Counted from the stretch's first letter, positions 35,604 to 44,575 are shown. The stretch: DNA of 64,000 bases from Paraburkholderia sp. BCC1886 (GCF_900996245.1 NZ_CAAJGK010000085.1:371140-435139), one strand, 5' to 3'. The notes: generated by a model from the sequence alone, not told the origin. Made by a program: numbers and translations.

Positions 35604-36878
35604 GTGACGAACCCGGCCATCCATCGTGCGATCGAAGCCGTCTGGCGGATCGAAGCCGCCAAGGTCATCGCTCACGTCGCGCGTATCGTGCGCGACGTCG
35701 GGCTCGCCGAGGAGATCGCACAGGATGCGCTGGTGGCTGCACTCGAGCGTTGGCCCGACGCGGGCGTCCCCGACAATCCGGGCGCGTGGCTAATGACCGC
35801 CGCTAAAAACCGCGCGCTCGACCGCCTTCGCCAGGATGCGTTGCACGCGCGCAAACACGAGGCGCTGGGTCACGACCTCGACGCGCTGGAGGCGCACATC
35901 GTGCCGGATTTCGTCGATACCCTCGACGCCGCCCGGGCCGACGATATCGGCGACGATCTGCTTCGGTTGGTATTCACGGCCTGTCACCCGGTTCTCTCCA
36001 CCGATGCGCGCGTCGCGCTCACTTTGCGTCTGCTCGGCGGTCTCACCACGGACGAAATCGCACGGGCTTTTCTGGTGCCCGAGGCCACGGTCGCGCAACG
36101 CATCGTTCGGGCCAAGCGCACGTTGAGCGCGGCCAAGGTGCCGTTCGACGTGCCGCAGGCGGACGCGCGCGCGGCGCGGCTCGCCTCGGTGCTGCAAGTC
36201 ATCTATCTGATTTTCAACGAAGGCTATTCGGCGACCGCCGGCGACGACTGGATGCGCCCGGCGCTCTGCGAAGAAGCGTTGCGACTCGGCCGGGTCTTGA
36301 GCGGCCTCGTGCCGGACGAGAGCGAAGTGCACGGCCTCGTCGCGTTGATGGAGATCCAGGCTTCGCGGCTGCACGCGCGCACGGATGCCGCCGGTCGTCC
36401 GGTGCTGCTGCCCGATCAGGACCGCAGCCGCTGGGATGCGCTGCTGATTCGCCGCGGACTTGCCGCGCTCGATACCGTGCAGGCGTTGGGCGGCGCGAGC
36501 GGGCCCTATGCATTGCAGGCCGGACTCGCCGCCTGTCACGCGCGTGCCCGTCGCGCCGAGGACACCGATTGGGCGCGCATCGTGGCGTTGTACGACACGC
36601 TCATGCAAGTCGCGCCCTCGCCGGTGGTGGCGCTGAATCGCGCGGTCGCGGTCGGCATGTTGCAGGGCGCCGCCGCCGGCCTTGCGATCGTCGACGAACT
36701 TGCGGCCGATGCAACGCTCGCGCATTACCCGTGGCTCCCGGGTGTGCGTGGCGATCTGCTGGAAAAGCTCGGTCGCGGCGACGAGGCCCGCGCGGAATTC
36801 GAGCGGGCCGCCGCTTTGACGCGCAACCTGCGCGAGCGGAAGTTGTTGCTGGAACGCGCGCGCAGCATCGGGCGCTGA
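35604..36878 (+). CDS. ECF42-type RNA polymerase sigma factor with C-terminal TPR-like extension
   Basis: A 424-residue sigma factor. Region 2 is near residues 10-75 (WRIEAAKVIAHVARIVRDVGLAEEIAQDALVAALERWP, NPGAWLMTAAKNRALDRLR) and region 4 near 115-170 (TLRLLGGLTTDEIARAFLVPEATVAQRIVRAKRTL). The remaining 240 residues (from IYLIFNEGYSATAGDDWMRPALC onward) form the helical TPR-like extension typical of ECF42, thought to control activity in place of an anti-sigma factor. No anti-sigma gene is adjacent. The two DGPF genes upstream are its expected targets. Confidence 0.9.
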   Translation: MTNPAIHRAIEAVWRIEAAKVIAHVARIVRDVGLAEEIAQDALVAALERWPDAGVPDNPGAWLMTAAKNRALDRLRQDALHARKHEALGHDLDALEAHIVPDFVDTLDAARADDIGDDLLRLVFTACHPVLSTDARVALTLRLLGGLTTDEIARAFLVPEATVAQRIVRAKRTLSAAKVPFDVPQADARAARLASVLQVIYLIFNEGYSATAGDDWMRPALCEEALRLGRVLSGLVPDESEVHGLVALMEIQASRLHARTDAAGRPVLLPDQDRSRWDALLIRRGLAALDTVQALGGASGPYALQAGLAACHARARRAEDTDWARIVALYDTLMQVAPSPVVALNRAVAVGMLQGAAAGLAIVDELAADATLAHYPWLPGVRGDLLEKLGRGDEARAEFERAAALTRNLRERKLLLERARSIGR

Positions 36879-36900
36879 TACGCCGTGCGCGACGCGCCGC

Positions 36901-36944
36901 TCAAGCCGCGATCAAGCCGCGATCAAGCGGCGCTCAAGCCGCGA
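36901..36944. repeat. Four tandem copies of an 11-bp unit over a gene end
   Basis: TCAAGCCGCGA is repeated at 36901, 36912, 36923 (two changes) and 36934. The last unit contains the stop codon and final residues (FAA) of the minus-strand DUF4337 gene, so this looks like slippage duplication of the gene end into the intergenic space. Confidence 0.85.
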
Positions 36945-37515
36945 ACAGCGCGACCGCGCCCGACACCACACCCGCAGCCGCAACGAGGAAAGTCAGGTTG
37001 CGCAGCCAGTTCTTACGCGTGAGCAAGGTAATGGCCGACAGCGCAATCGCCACCTGAATCAGCGTGGTGGCCTGTGCCCAGCGATGGTGACCGTGCAGCA
37101 GCACTTCGCTTTGCGCGTCGCTCGTGACGACTTCCTTCTCGATCTCTTCGGCCTTCGCGCGAATGGGTTCTTTCTGCTGCTTGTATTTATCGACGTCGGC
37201 GGCGAACTTCGCGTGAGCCTCCGCATTGCCGACCGACAAGGCCGCACCCAGTTCGGCGAGGTTCTGCTTCTCGCCCTTGGCCTGGTAGTAGTTCCATTGA
37301 TTCGACGCTTCGGTCTTCTTGATGGCCGCTTCGTTCTTGTAGTACAGCGCGAGATTTTCGCTATTGCCGCTCTGGTACGCGCACAACGCGCCGATCGTCG
37401 CGAGAATGGCCGTGATCACGGCCATGCGGCTCGCGAACGGGTCTTCGTCGTGATGCTGACCGGCGTGTTCGACAGCATGGTCGTGCGGACCATGCACTTC
37501 AAATTCTTCAGGCAT
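36934..37515 (-). CDS. DUF4337 family membrane protein
   Basis: A 193-residue protein of the DUF4337 family. The N-terminus is His/Asp/Glu-rich (PEEFEVHGPHDHAVEHAGQHHDEDPF), then one membrane segment (MAVITAILATIGALCAYQSG), a long helical stretch with many Lys/Glu (KYKQQKEPIRAKAEEIEKEV), and two C-terminal hydrophobic segments (ALSAITLLTRKNWLRNLTFLVAAAGVVSGAVALF). Start 37515 is supported by GGAGAAGC upstream. Function unknown. It converges with the ECF42 gene. Confidence 0.85.
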   Translation of the reverse strand: MPEEFEVHGPHDHAVEHAGQHHDEDPFASRMAVITAILATIGALCAYQSGNSENLALYYKNEAAIKKTEASNQWNYYQAKGEKQNLAELGAALSVGNAEAHAKFAADVDKYKQQKEPIRAKAEEIEKEVVTSDAQSEVLLHGHHRWAQATTLIQVAIALSAITLLTRKNWLRNLTFLVAAAGVVSGAVALFAA

Positions 37516-37653
37516 CTGCTTCTCCGAGGCACGGTGTTTCTTCTGGTCGCCGGGCTGCGCTGGTTCGCCAGGATCGCGCATGCAGGCCGGCCAGCGCAAT
37601 CTTAGCGTGTGACGCCCGTCGACGGAAAAGCGGCCTGCGTCTCGTTGCAACGC

Positions 37654-38619
37654 TTACATCGTGATAACGACGCGGCCGCGTGTGCCGGCCGCCACCGCCT
37701 CGTACGCGGCGCGTGCCTGGTCGAGCGGAAAGCTTTGTGCGATTGCCGGCCGTTGCAGTTTGCCGCTTTCGAAGCCTTCCACCAGCGCCGTCATCAGCGG
37801 CGCCGATGCCGCGACGCCGAGCTTCGCGCTGTCCACGCCGAGCAGTTGCGTTTCGTTGTGATAGAAGTCGATCAGGTCGAACTCGACGCGGCGCTTGCCC
37901 GTGCCGCTGATCTCCAGCACGCGGCCGCGTCGCTTGACGAGACTCAGCGCGGTTTCGAAGGCCACGCCGCCGACCGTGTCGTAGACGACATCCGCGCCTG
38001 CGCCGCCGGTGAGCGCACGCACCTGCGCGGCGACGTCGTCGTCGAACGGCGCGTAGTGGTCGAGCAGGCGGCCCGCCGGCGACGCCGGATCGAGCGGATG
38101 ACGATCGACGGCGATCACGCGCGCACCGCGTGCCTTCGCGATTTGCGTGACCGCCCCCCCAACGCCGCCGCCCGCGCCGATCACGACGAGTGTCTCGCCT
38201 GCTTGCAGATGTGCGTACTCGACCGTGCCGAGCCACGCGACCACGAAGTTCACGCCGATGGCCGACGCTTCCGCGTGGCTCAACGTGCCGGGTTTGCGCG
38301 ACAGCGCGCCAAGCGGAATTTTGATGTATTCGGCGTGCGTGCCGTCGCGCGTGAAGCCGATGTCGCCGCCGGTGCCCCACACCTCGGCGCCGAGCCATTC
38401 CTGCGGACCGTCCACCACCACACCGCTGAAGTCGCGGCCGGGCGTACGCGGCAGCACCGTGTGATCGAAATGGCCGGACACGTTCTTGACGTCGCTCGGG
38501 TTGACCGAAGCGGCCTTGATCTGGACCACGGCATTGTCCGCGTCGGCTTGCGGCGTCGGCAGATCGAGGTACTCGAGCACTTCCGGGCTGCCATGGGATT
38601 TGAACTGAATTGCTTTCAT
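37654..38619 (-). CDS. Quinone-oxidoreductase-like MDR family dehydrogenase
   Basis: A 321-residue medium-chain dehydrogenase/reductase without the zinc-binding Cys residues, so of the quinone/enone reductase type. The GroES-like N-terminal part has KAIQFKSHGSPEVLEYLDLPTP and TPGRDFSGVVVDG; the Rossmann part has VVIGAGGGVGGAVTQIAKARGARVIAV, which binds NADPH. The C-terminus YEAVAAGTRGRVVITM is family-typical. The ATG at 38619 starts the conserved region. It is followed upstream by an AraC-type regulator gene on the same strand, the probable regulator. Confidence 0.88.
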   Translation of the reverse strand: MKAIQFKSHGSPEVLEYLDLPTPQADADNAVVQIKAASVNPSDVKNVSGHFDHTVLPRTPGRDFSGVVVDGPQEWLGAEVWGTGGDIGFTRDGTHAEYIKIPLGALSRKPGTLSHAEASAIGVNFVVAWLGTVEYAHLQAGETLVVIGAGGGVGGAVTQIAKARGARVIAVDRHPLDPASPAGRLLDHYAPFDDDVAAQVRALTGGAGADVVYDTVGGVAFETALSLVKRRGRVLEISGTGKRRVEFDLIDFYHNETQLLGVDSAKLGVAASAPLMTALVEGFESGKLQRPAIAQSFPLDQARAAYEAVAAGTRGRVVITM

Positions 38620-38721
38620 CGCTGAGGGTCCTCGTGCTGTGTTGCCATCGCGCGCTGCGGGGTGCAGCAATGAGCGCAGTCTAAGTGTCCGGCAGAAGAA
38701 CGTGAAGACAAGGACTTTCGA

Positions 38722-39546
38722 TTATCGGACAACGCGTGGCAAAGGCTCGTCGGCGGAGCCCGTGTCGTTCAACGTGCGTTGCGGATCGAACTCTGTAGGT
38801 GCGGCGCCCAGTTCGCGCCGGAACATGTCGCTGAAGCTGCTCGGCTGAAACCCGAGCGAACGCGCGATGCTGCTCACCGGACGGCCTTCCGCGAGACCGG
38901 ACAGGGCGACCGCCAGTTGCACTTGCCGCCGCCATTGCGCGAAGCCCACGCCCAATTCCCGCGTGAACAGCCGCGCCAGCGTGCGCACGCTCGCGCCCAC
39001 CGACGCTGCGTGCTGTTCGAAGCTGACCGTGTTCGACGGATTGTCGATCACGGCGCGGCATAGCGCGTCGAGGCGCCGGTCGGCGGCGTCGGGCAGCGCG
39101 ATCCGCAACGACGAGCGCGGTGCGTAGCCCAGTTCGAGCATCGCGAGACGGTACGCGGCATCGCGATGGATGTCGTCGCGCGCCTGAGTGCGCTCGTGTT
39201 CAGCAATCGATGTAATCAACTCCCGCAGCAGCCCGTTGATCTCGAACACTTCGCTGCGCCGGCTCAGATGCCCGACGTTGCGCTCGTGCAGATACAGGTT
39301 GCGCATCTCGACGTCGCTCATCATGTGGATGGAGTGGAGCGTGCCGCCCGGCAACCAGACTGCGCGCTGCGGCGGCACGATCAGCGCCTCGCGGCCAGTT
39401 TCGACCCACATCACGCCGGATACCGCGTACAGCACCTGCGCCCACGTGTGCGAATGCGCGTCGATGCGCAAGCCGCGCGGATAGTGACGCGCCAGCGAAC
39501 GGGCATCGGCGTCGTCGTGGAGTTCGGGTGGTCGGGCTTCGGGCAT
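38722..39546 (-). CDS. AraC family regulator with N-terminal cupin
   Basis: A 274-residue regulator. An N-terminal cupin (residues about 25-100: IDAHSHTWAQVLYAVSGVMWVETGREALIVPPQRAVWLPGGTLHSI) senses a small ligand, and the C-terminal AraC DNA-binding domain holds two helix-turn-helix units (FEQHAASVGASVRTLARLFTRELGVGFAQWRRQVQL and SSIARSLGFQPSSFSDMFRRELG). It lies directly upstream of the MDR dehydrogenase gene on the same strand (102 bp) and is a plausible activator of it. Ligand unknown. Confidence 0.9.
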   Translation of the reverse strand: MPEARPPELHDDADARSLARHYPRGLRIDAHSHTWAQVLYAVSGVMWVETGREALIVPPQRAVWLPGGTLHSIHMMSDVEMRNLYLHERNVGHLSRRSEVFEINGLLRELITSIAEHERTQARDDIHRDAAYRLAMLELGYAPRSSLRIALPDAADRRLDALCRAVIDNPSNTVSFEQHAASVGASVRTLARLFTRELGVGFAQWRRQVQLAVALSGLAEGRPVSSIARSLGFQPSSFSDMFRRELGAAPTEFDPQRTLNDTGSADEPLPRVVR

Positions 39547-39645
39547 GGCGGCGGGTCGTCGGTACGTCGCGTGAGGGAACGCGGACCGGCGCGGCCCGTG
39601 GCCGAAGCATAGCGCGCGGCGGCGAACCGGCTCGTGCAGCCGATG

Positions 39646-40590
39646 TCAGGTGCGATGTCCCATCAACAGCAGCAGCAACGACAGCGTCACCACCGAGCCC
39701 ACCGTCGACAGCAGAATGACCCGCGAGGTGATGTGCGCTTCGCGTCGATAAAACTCCGCGAGCATGAACGGGCCGGTGCCGGTCGGCAGCGCGGCCAGCA
39801 CGACCGCCATTTCGACGAGCGTCGGCGAGAGATGGAACACGCGCTCCGCGAGCCACCACGTCAGCGCCGGTTGGCCGATCAGCTTGACGCCGGTCAGCAG
39901 CAGCGACACCCCGCTCGCGCCGGCGGCGGACGGCCGCTTTTCCGCGAGAAACAGGCCGAGGCTGACCAGCGCGCACGGACTGGCCGCGCCGCTCAACAGC
40001 TTCAGAAAAGTTTCCGCGCTTTGCGGCAGCGGCACGTGCAGGCTCGCGAACAGCACGCCGGCAATCGGCGACACGATCAGCGGATTGCGCGCCAGCGAGC
40101 TGAGTACCTTCAACCCGAGCTTGTGCGGCGTGCGTTCGGTTTGCAAGCCGATTTCGATCAGCACGATGGCCATTGCGAACAGCACGCAGGCGACGAGGAT
40201 CGTGGCGATGGTGGTCGGCGTCAGGCTGGCCGGACCGAACGCAATCACGCCGAGTGGAAAGCCGATATAGCCGGTGTTCGGATACGACGCCGCGATCGCA
40301 TCGACACTGGCGTCGGCCAGATGCTGGCCGTTCATGAGCCGCACGGCGAGGATCAACCCGAACACGGCCACGCATGCGATGGAGAACGTCGCCACGAATG
40401 CCGGTTGATATAGCTGCTGCCACGTGGCGCGCGCCATCGTATCGAACAGGAGCGCCGGCAGCGCCAGCCAGACCACGAAGCGGTTCAGCTCGGACGCCGA
40501 GTTCGGTCCGAGCACGCCGCCGCGTCGACAGGCGAAGCCCGCCAGGATCAGACCGAACACGGGCAGCAGGATTTCGAGGGTAGCTAACAT
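39646..40590 (-). CDS. AEC family transporter (auxin efflux carrier-like)
   Basis: A 314-residue, roughly ten-helix inner-membrane protein of the AEC family. Landmarks are LATLEILLPVFGLILAGFACRR in helix 1, the conserved ASYPNTGYIGFPLGVIAFG in the middle, ARNPLIVSPIAGVLFASLHVPLP, and ALPTGTGPFMLAEFYRRE near the end. Bacterial members export or take up organic acids such as malate or malonate. Start at ATG 40590 begins helix 1; a 25-residue extension upstream is unlikely. It is divergent from a LysR gene, the probable regulator. Confidence 0.88.
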   Translation of the reverse strand: MLATLEILLPVFGLILAGFACRRGGVLGPNSASELNRFVVWLALPALLFDTMARATWQQLYQPAFVATFSIACVAVFGLILAVRLMNGQHLADASVDAIAASYPNTGYIGFPLGVIAFGPASLTPTTIATILVACVLFAMAIVLIEIGLQTERTPHKLGLKVLSSLARNPLIVSPIAGVLFASLHVPLPQSAETFLKLLSGAASPCALVSLGLFLAEKRPSAAGASGVSLLLTGVKLIGQPALTWWLAERVFHLSPTLVEMAVVLAALPTGTGPFMLAEFYRREAHITSRVILLSTVGSVVTLSLLLLLMGHRT

Positions 40591-40743
40591 CGGGGAGCAG
40601 TGCGGAAAAAGTAGGCGGAATGGAAACGATCCGCCAGCGTAGTGATTTGCGTTGATACAATCCAATACTGTTTAATGCGCTCGACGATACCTTTTCTGCA
40701 TCGTTGTAAAACGCAGCGCCGCTCCTCTTTGCATGAGACCTTC

Positions 40744-41610
40744 GTGATCGACATCAAGCCGCTGCGCTATTTCGTGACGCTCGCCGAGACCCGGCATTTC
40801 GGGCGCGCGGCGGCGCGGCTGAATCTGTCGCAGCCGCCGTTGAGCCGGCAACTCGCGGCGCTCGAAGGCAGTCTCGGCGTGAAGCTGATCGACCGCAGTC
40901 CGCGCAGCGTCACGTTGACGGCGGCGGGCGAGCGCTTCTATGCCGACGCCAGGGCGATTCTCGCGTCGGTGGAGCAGGCGGTCAGCAATGCGCAGGCGGC
41001 GGCGCACGGCGAGGCCGGCAAGCTCGCCATCGGCTTTACGATGTGCGCGGCCTACAGCGTGGTGCCCGGTTATGCGCGGGCATTCGGCGCGGCCTATCCG
41101 GACGTGACGCTGCATCTGCGCGAAGTGGTGTCGAACGATCTCGCGGCCCAGGTGCTGGCCGGCCAGATCGACGCGGCCATTCTGTTCCCCAGCACACAGG
41201 ATAAAGGGCTGGTGACGCGCACTATCGTGACTGAGCCGTTGTGTGTCGCATTGTCGCGCAACCATCCGCGAGCGCGAGCGCGGCGCCTGTCGATCGCGCA
41301 ACTGGCCGGCGAGCCGTTCGTGTTGTCCTCCGAAGAGGTCGCGCCTACCTTGCGCGCGACTATCCTCGAACACTGCCGCTCGGGCGGTTTTCTGCCCGAT
41401 ATCCGCTTCGAAGTGCAATTGCAGCAGACCGTGCTGAGTCTCGTCGACGAAGGCGTCGGCGTGGCGCTGGTGCCCGCCTCGATGCGTCGCGCGCAACTCG
41501 CGGGTGTCGTGTTCCGGCCGCTGGTGGATGCGCCGCTGATCGAACAGGTGCTGGCGTGGTCGCCGGCCAATCGCAACCCGTGCCTCGCGCGGTTTATCGA
41601 AATGGCGTGA
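40744..41610 (+). CDS. LysR family transcriptional regulator (BenM/CatR-like group)
   Basis: A 288-residue regulator. The helix-turn-helix (IDIKPLRYFVTLAETRHFGRAAARLNLSQPPLSRQLAALEGSLG) matches the group that includes BenM, CatR and other aromatic-acid regulators. The effector domain has IGFTMCAAYSVVPGYARAFGAAYPDVTLHLREV. I set the start at GTG 40744, where the conserved residues begin; an ATG at 40675 would add 23 residues that look non-conserved. It is divergent from the AEC transporter gene and likely controls it. Confidence 0.88.
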   Translation: MIDIKPLRYFVTLAETRHFGRAAARLNLSQPPLSRQLAALEGSLGVKLIDRSPRSVTLTAAGERFYADARAILASVEQAVSNAQAAAHGEAGKLAIGFTMCAAYSVVPGYARAFGAAYPDVTLHLREVVSNDLAAQVLAGQIDAAILFPSTQDKGLVTRTIVTEPLCVALSRNHPRARARRLSIAQLAGEPFVLSSEEVAPTLRATILEHCRSGGFLPDIRFEVQLQQTVLSLVDEGVGVALVPASMRRAQLAGVVFRPLVDAPLIEQVLAWSPANRNPCLARFIEMA

Positions 41611-41619
41611 AAGCCTGCG

Positions 41620-42189
41620 ATGATTCGCGCCAACTCTATCGCCCACCTCATGCCCTCCACGCACCTCATGCAACTCGCGACCGAGCGTTTGATCCTGCGT
41701 CCGCACAATGTCGACGACTTTCTCGACAGCTACGCCATGTGGTCCGATTCCGGCGTGATCCGCTATATCGGCGGCAAGCCGTTCACGCGTGAAGAGGTGT
41801 GGGCGCGCTTGCTGCGCTACGCGGGTCACTGGGCAATGCTGGGCTACGGTTATTGGGTCGTGCGGGAGAAAGCCAGCGGCCGCTTCCTCGGTGAAGTCGG
41901 TTTCGCCGACTATCACCGCGACATCGAGCCGTCGCTGCTGGCCACGCCCGAAGTGGGCTGGGCGCTGGACCCGGCCGTGCACGGTCACGGCTTTGCCACC
42001 GAAGCGGTGCGCGCCGCGCTGTCATGGGCCGACGCGCACTGGCCGGACGGCGAAACCGCGTGCATCGTCGCGCCGGACAACGAGCCGTCGCTGCGGGTCG
42101 CGCATAAGTGCGGCTATCGCGAGCAATTGCGCACCACGTACAAAGGCCTACCGACCATCGTCCTGCGGCGGCCGGCGGAGCGCGCTTAG
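41620..42189 (+). CDS. GNAT family N-acetyltransferase (RimJ/RimL-like)
   Basis: A GNAT acetyltransferase of up to 189 residues. It has the RimJ/RimL-type start LATERLILRPHNVDDFLDSYAMW, the substrate strand FLGEVGFADYH, and the acetyl-CoA-binding PEVGWALDPAVHGHGFATEAVRAALSWA, then NEPSLRVAHKCGYRE. The first ATG (41620) gives extra residues; ATG 41650 or 41668 could be the true start. It follows the LysR gene by 10 bp and ends one base before the convergent GNAT gene end. Acceptor substrate unknown. Confidence 0.87.
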   Translation: MIRANSIAHLMPSTHLMQLATERLILRPHNVDDFLDSYAMWSDSGVIRYIGGKPFTREEVWARLLRYAGHWAMLGYGYWVVREKASGRFLGEVGFADYHRDIEPSLLATPEVGWALDPAVHGHGFATEAVRAALSWADAHWPDGETACIVAPDNEPSLRVAHKCGYREQLRTTYKGLPTIVLRRPAERA

Positions 42190-42190
42190 G

Positions 42191-42916
42191 TCAAGCCGCG
42201 GTGCGCGTCTTCGCGATCAGGTCCGCCAGCCGTTCGACCTGCTGACCCTGTGCATCGAAATTGCCGGCGTCGAGCCAGCGCGTGTAGCTCTCGCGCAGCG
42301 CCGGCCATTCGCCGTCGATGATCGAAAACCAGGCAGTGTCGCGGTTGCGTCCCCGATACACCAGCGCCTGCCGGAAAATCCCCTCGAAGCTGAAGCCATA
42401 GCGCAGCGCGGCGCTGCGCGACGGTTCGTTCAGCGAGTCGCATTTCCATTCGAAGCGGCGATAACCGAGCGTCTCGAACACTTCACGCATCAGCAGGAAC
42501 ATGGCTTCGGTGGCGATGCGCGTGCGTTTCAGGCGCGGCGAGTAGGTCACGTGGCCGACTTCGATCACGCCGTTCGGCCGGTCGATGCGCATCAGCGCCA
42601 GCGTGCCGACGGCTTTGCCGGTCGCCGTGTCGATCACCGTGTGATGCAGCGGATCGGCGGAAGCGGCGGCGCGCGTCAGATGCTCCTGGTAGGCCGCGAG
42701 ACTGTCGAACGGACCCACCGCCAGGTAAGTCCAGTCGCGGCCGTCGGCGGCGAGGCGGTAGGCCTCGTACAGGTCTTCGGCGTGACGCTCCACGTCCACG
42801 CGCTCGATCCGGCAATAGCGGCCGGCGAGCGGCGCCGGGCCGGGCGCCTGAGCGCCGTTCCAGCCGGGTACCGGAGCGCCGACCGGCTGTTCGAACGCGT
42901 TGAGTCGGGATTCCAT
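42191..42916 (-). CDS. GNAT family N-acetyltransferase (larger type)
   Basis: A 241-residue GNAT acetyltransferase. The core has YEAYRLAADGRDWTYLAVGPF, GTLALMRIDRPNGVIEVGHVTYSPRLKRTRIATEAMFLLMREVFE (acetyl-CoA loop in LKRTRIATEA), and NEPSRSAALRYGFSFEGIFRQALVYRGRNRDTAWFSI. This pattern matches proteins often encoded beside MocR regulators. It is divergent from the MocR gene, with a direct-repeat operator candidate between them, and so is the probable target. It is not closely similar to the adjacent GNAT protein. Substrate unknown. Confidence 0.87.
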   Translation of the reverse strand: MESRLNAFEQPVGAPVPGWNGAQAPGPAPLAGRYCRIERVDVERHAEDLYEAYRLAADGRDWTYLAVGPFDSLAAYQEHLTRAAASADPLHHTVIDTATGKAVGTLALMRIDRPNGVIEVGHVTYSPRLKRTRIATEAMFLLMREVFETLGYRRFEWKCDSLNEPSRSAALRYGFSFEGIFRQALVYRGRNRDTAWFSIIDGEWPALRESYTRWLDAGNFDAQGQQVERLADLIAKTRTAA

Positions 42917-42984
42917 GTGTGCTCTCCAGGGTTTCGTAGATCGTGACTGACGTGGAACGATAAGGCAAACGTGGTATGTTCAAA

Positions 42985-43020
42985 AGATCCACCCGAACGC
43001 TATTCGATAGGTCCAACCGA
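42985..43020. promoter_or_regulatory. Direct-repeat operator candidate for the MocR regulator
   Basis: AGATCCACCCGA (42985-42996) and AGGTCCAACCGA (43009-43020) are direct repeats with ten of twelve bases equal, starts 24 bp apart. They lie between the divergent GNAT and MocR genes, just before the MocR ATG. MocR/GabR/PdxR regulators are known to bind directly repeated half-sites. Confidence 0.6.
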
Positions 43021-43027
43021 GTCACCC

Positions 43028-44575
43028 ATGATCGAAATCATCGGCCCGCTGCTGTCTCCGGCGGATAAGCATGCTGGCGGCGAGCGGCCTGCGCCCTTGC
43101 AGAAACAACTGATCGAACGTTTGCAGCAGGCGATTCTCGGCGGCCGCCTGCCAGCGGGCTCGCTGCTGCCGTCGTCGCGACTATTGGCGACGGAGATGGG
43201 CGTGTCGCGCAATACCGCGGTGATTGCCTACGAACATCTCGCCGCGGTCGGTTACGTCGTGGCCGACCGCAAGGGCACGCGCGTCAGCCCGCTTGCGACA
43301 TCGGCGGTACCTGGGCAGCCCGCGTCGCAAGCGGGCGCGGCCGACGTGGTCTACGCCGCGCGCATTCGCCGGTTCGGGTCGGCGCGCGCGCAGACCGACA
43401 ACACCTTGCTGCTGACACCCGGCACGCCCGCGCTCGACCGCTTTCCGTTGCCCGCGTGGCGCCGCGCGCTCGAACGGGCGATGGAGCGCGCGTTGCCGCT
43501 CGCGCTCGGCTACGGCCCGCCGGCCGGCGAAACGGCGCTGCGCGACGCGATTGCCGCGCATGTGCGGATGGCGCGCGGCGTGCGCTGCGAAGGCGCGCAG
43601 GTGGTGATCACCGAGGGCGCGCAAGAGGCCTTGAACCTGTGTGTGCGGCTCTTCACCAATCCTGGCGACATCGCGTGGATGGAGGACCCCGGCTATCGCG
43701 GCGCCAAGGCTGCTTTCCATGTCGGCGATCTGATTACGCTGCCGATGCCCGTCGACGCCGAGGGCATTTCGGTGCCCGCCGAGGCGTGGCGCACGCAGAC
43801 GCCGAAGCTGATCTACACGTCGCCCGCGCATCAATATCCGACCGGCGCGGTGCTGTCGGTGGCGCGCCGGCTCGAATTGATCGCGCAGGCGCGGCGCTGC
43901 GGCGCCTGGCTGATCGAGGACGATTACGACGGCGAATTCCGTCATACCGGCGAGCCGATCGCCAGCATGCAGGGACTGGTCGAGGACGCGCCAGTGTTGT
44001 ATGTCGGGTCGTTCAGCAAGACCATGTTTCCGGCGCTGCGCATCGGATTCGTCGTGCTGCCGCGGACCATCGCCGCCCACACCGGCGCCGCGTTACAGGA
44101 GATGCTGCGCGGCGGGCATCGGCTCGAACAACTGGCGCTGGCGCATTTCATCCAGAGCGGGGAGTTCGGGCGGCATCTGGGCCGCATGCGGCGTTTGTAC
44201 CGGCAGCGTCAGCAGGCTTTGCGCGAAGCGCTCGCCGAGCATTTCGCGCAAGCGGAGGTGCTGGGCGGCGAGTGCGGCATGCATCTGACGCTCAGGCTGC
44301 CGCCTTCCATCGACGATGCGAGGCTCACCGAACAGGCGTTCGCCCACGGGCTCAATCCGCGCCCGTTGTCCAGCTTTGCGCAGCCTGACGACACGCGGGC
44401 GAACGGCCTCGTGATCGGCTACGGCAGCACGCCGGCCGAGCAACTCGCGCCGGCTATCCGCACACTCGCGGAGCTGGCCGCCTCGGCCGCTCCGGCCAAA
44501 CGGACCGATCGCAAGCCCCGGAAGGCTTCGCGCGCGACGCGTGGCATCGCACGCGATATCCCGCGTCGCGTGTAA
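43028..44575 (+). CDS. MocR/PdxR family transcriptional regulator
   Basis: A 515-residue fusion of a GntR-type winged helix (residues about 20-85: LQKQLIERLQQAILGGRLPAGSLLPSSRLLATEMGVSRNTAVIAYEHL) and a fold-type I aminotransferase-like domain (from about 130), with a PLP-binding Lys in YVGSFSKTMFPALRIGF. Such proteins sense PLP or its amino-acid adducts. The ATG at 43028 starts the conserved protein. It is divergent from a GNAT gene with direct repeats in between, implying control of that gene and itself. Confidence 0.9.
   Translation: MIEIIGPLLSPADKHAGGERPAPLQKQLIERLQQAILGGRLPAGSLLPSSRLLATEMGVSRNTAVIAYEHLAAVGYVVADRKGTRVSPLATSAVPGQPASQAGAADVVYAARIRRFGSARAQTDNTLLLTPGTPALDRFPLPAWRRALERAMERALPLALGYGPPAGETALRDAIAAHVRMARGVRCEGAQVVITEGAQEALNLCVRLFTNPGDIAWMEDPGYRGAKAAFHVGDLITLPMPVDAEGISVPAEAWRTQTPKLIYTSPAHQYPTGAVLSVARRLELIAQARRCGAWLIEDDYDGEFRHTGEPIASMQGLVEDAPVLYVGSFSKTMFPALRIGFVVLPRTIAAHTGAALQEMLRGGHRLEQLALAHFIQSGEFGRHLGRMRRLYRQRQQALREALAEHFAQAEVLGGECGMHLTLRLPPSIDDARLTEQAFAHGLNPRPLSSFAQPDDTRANGLVIGYGSTPAEQLAPAIRTLAELAASAAPAKRTDRKPRKASRATRGIARDIPRRV

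Noticed and set aside
39200..40660. A 486-codon minus-strand frame running through the AEC and AraC genes in another frame
   Set aside because: Arg-rich and domain-free; both overlapped genes have strong family motifs.
40672..41988. A 438-codon minus-strand frame opposite the LysR and GNAT genes
   Set aside because: Low-complexity composition and overlap with two well-supported genes on the plus strand.
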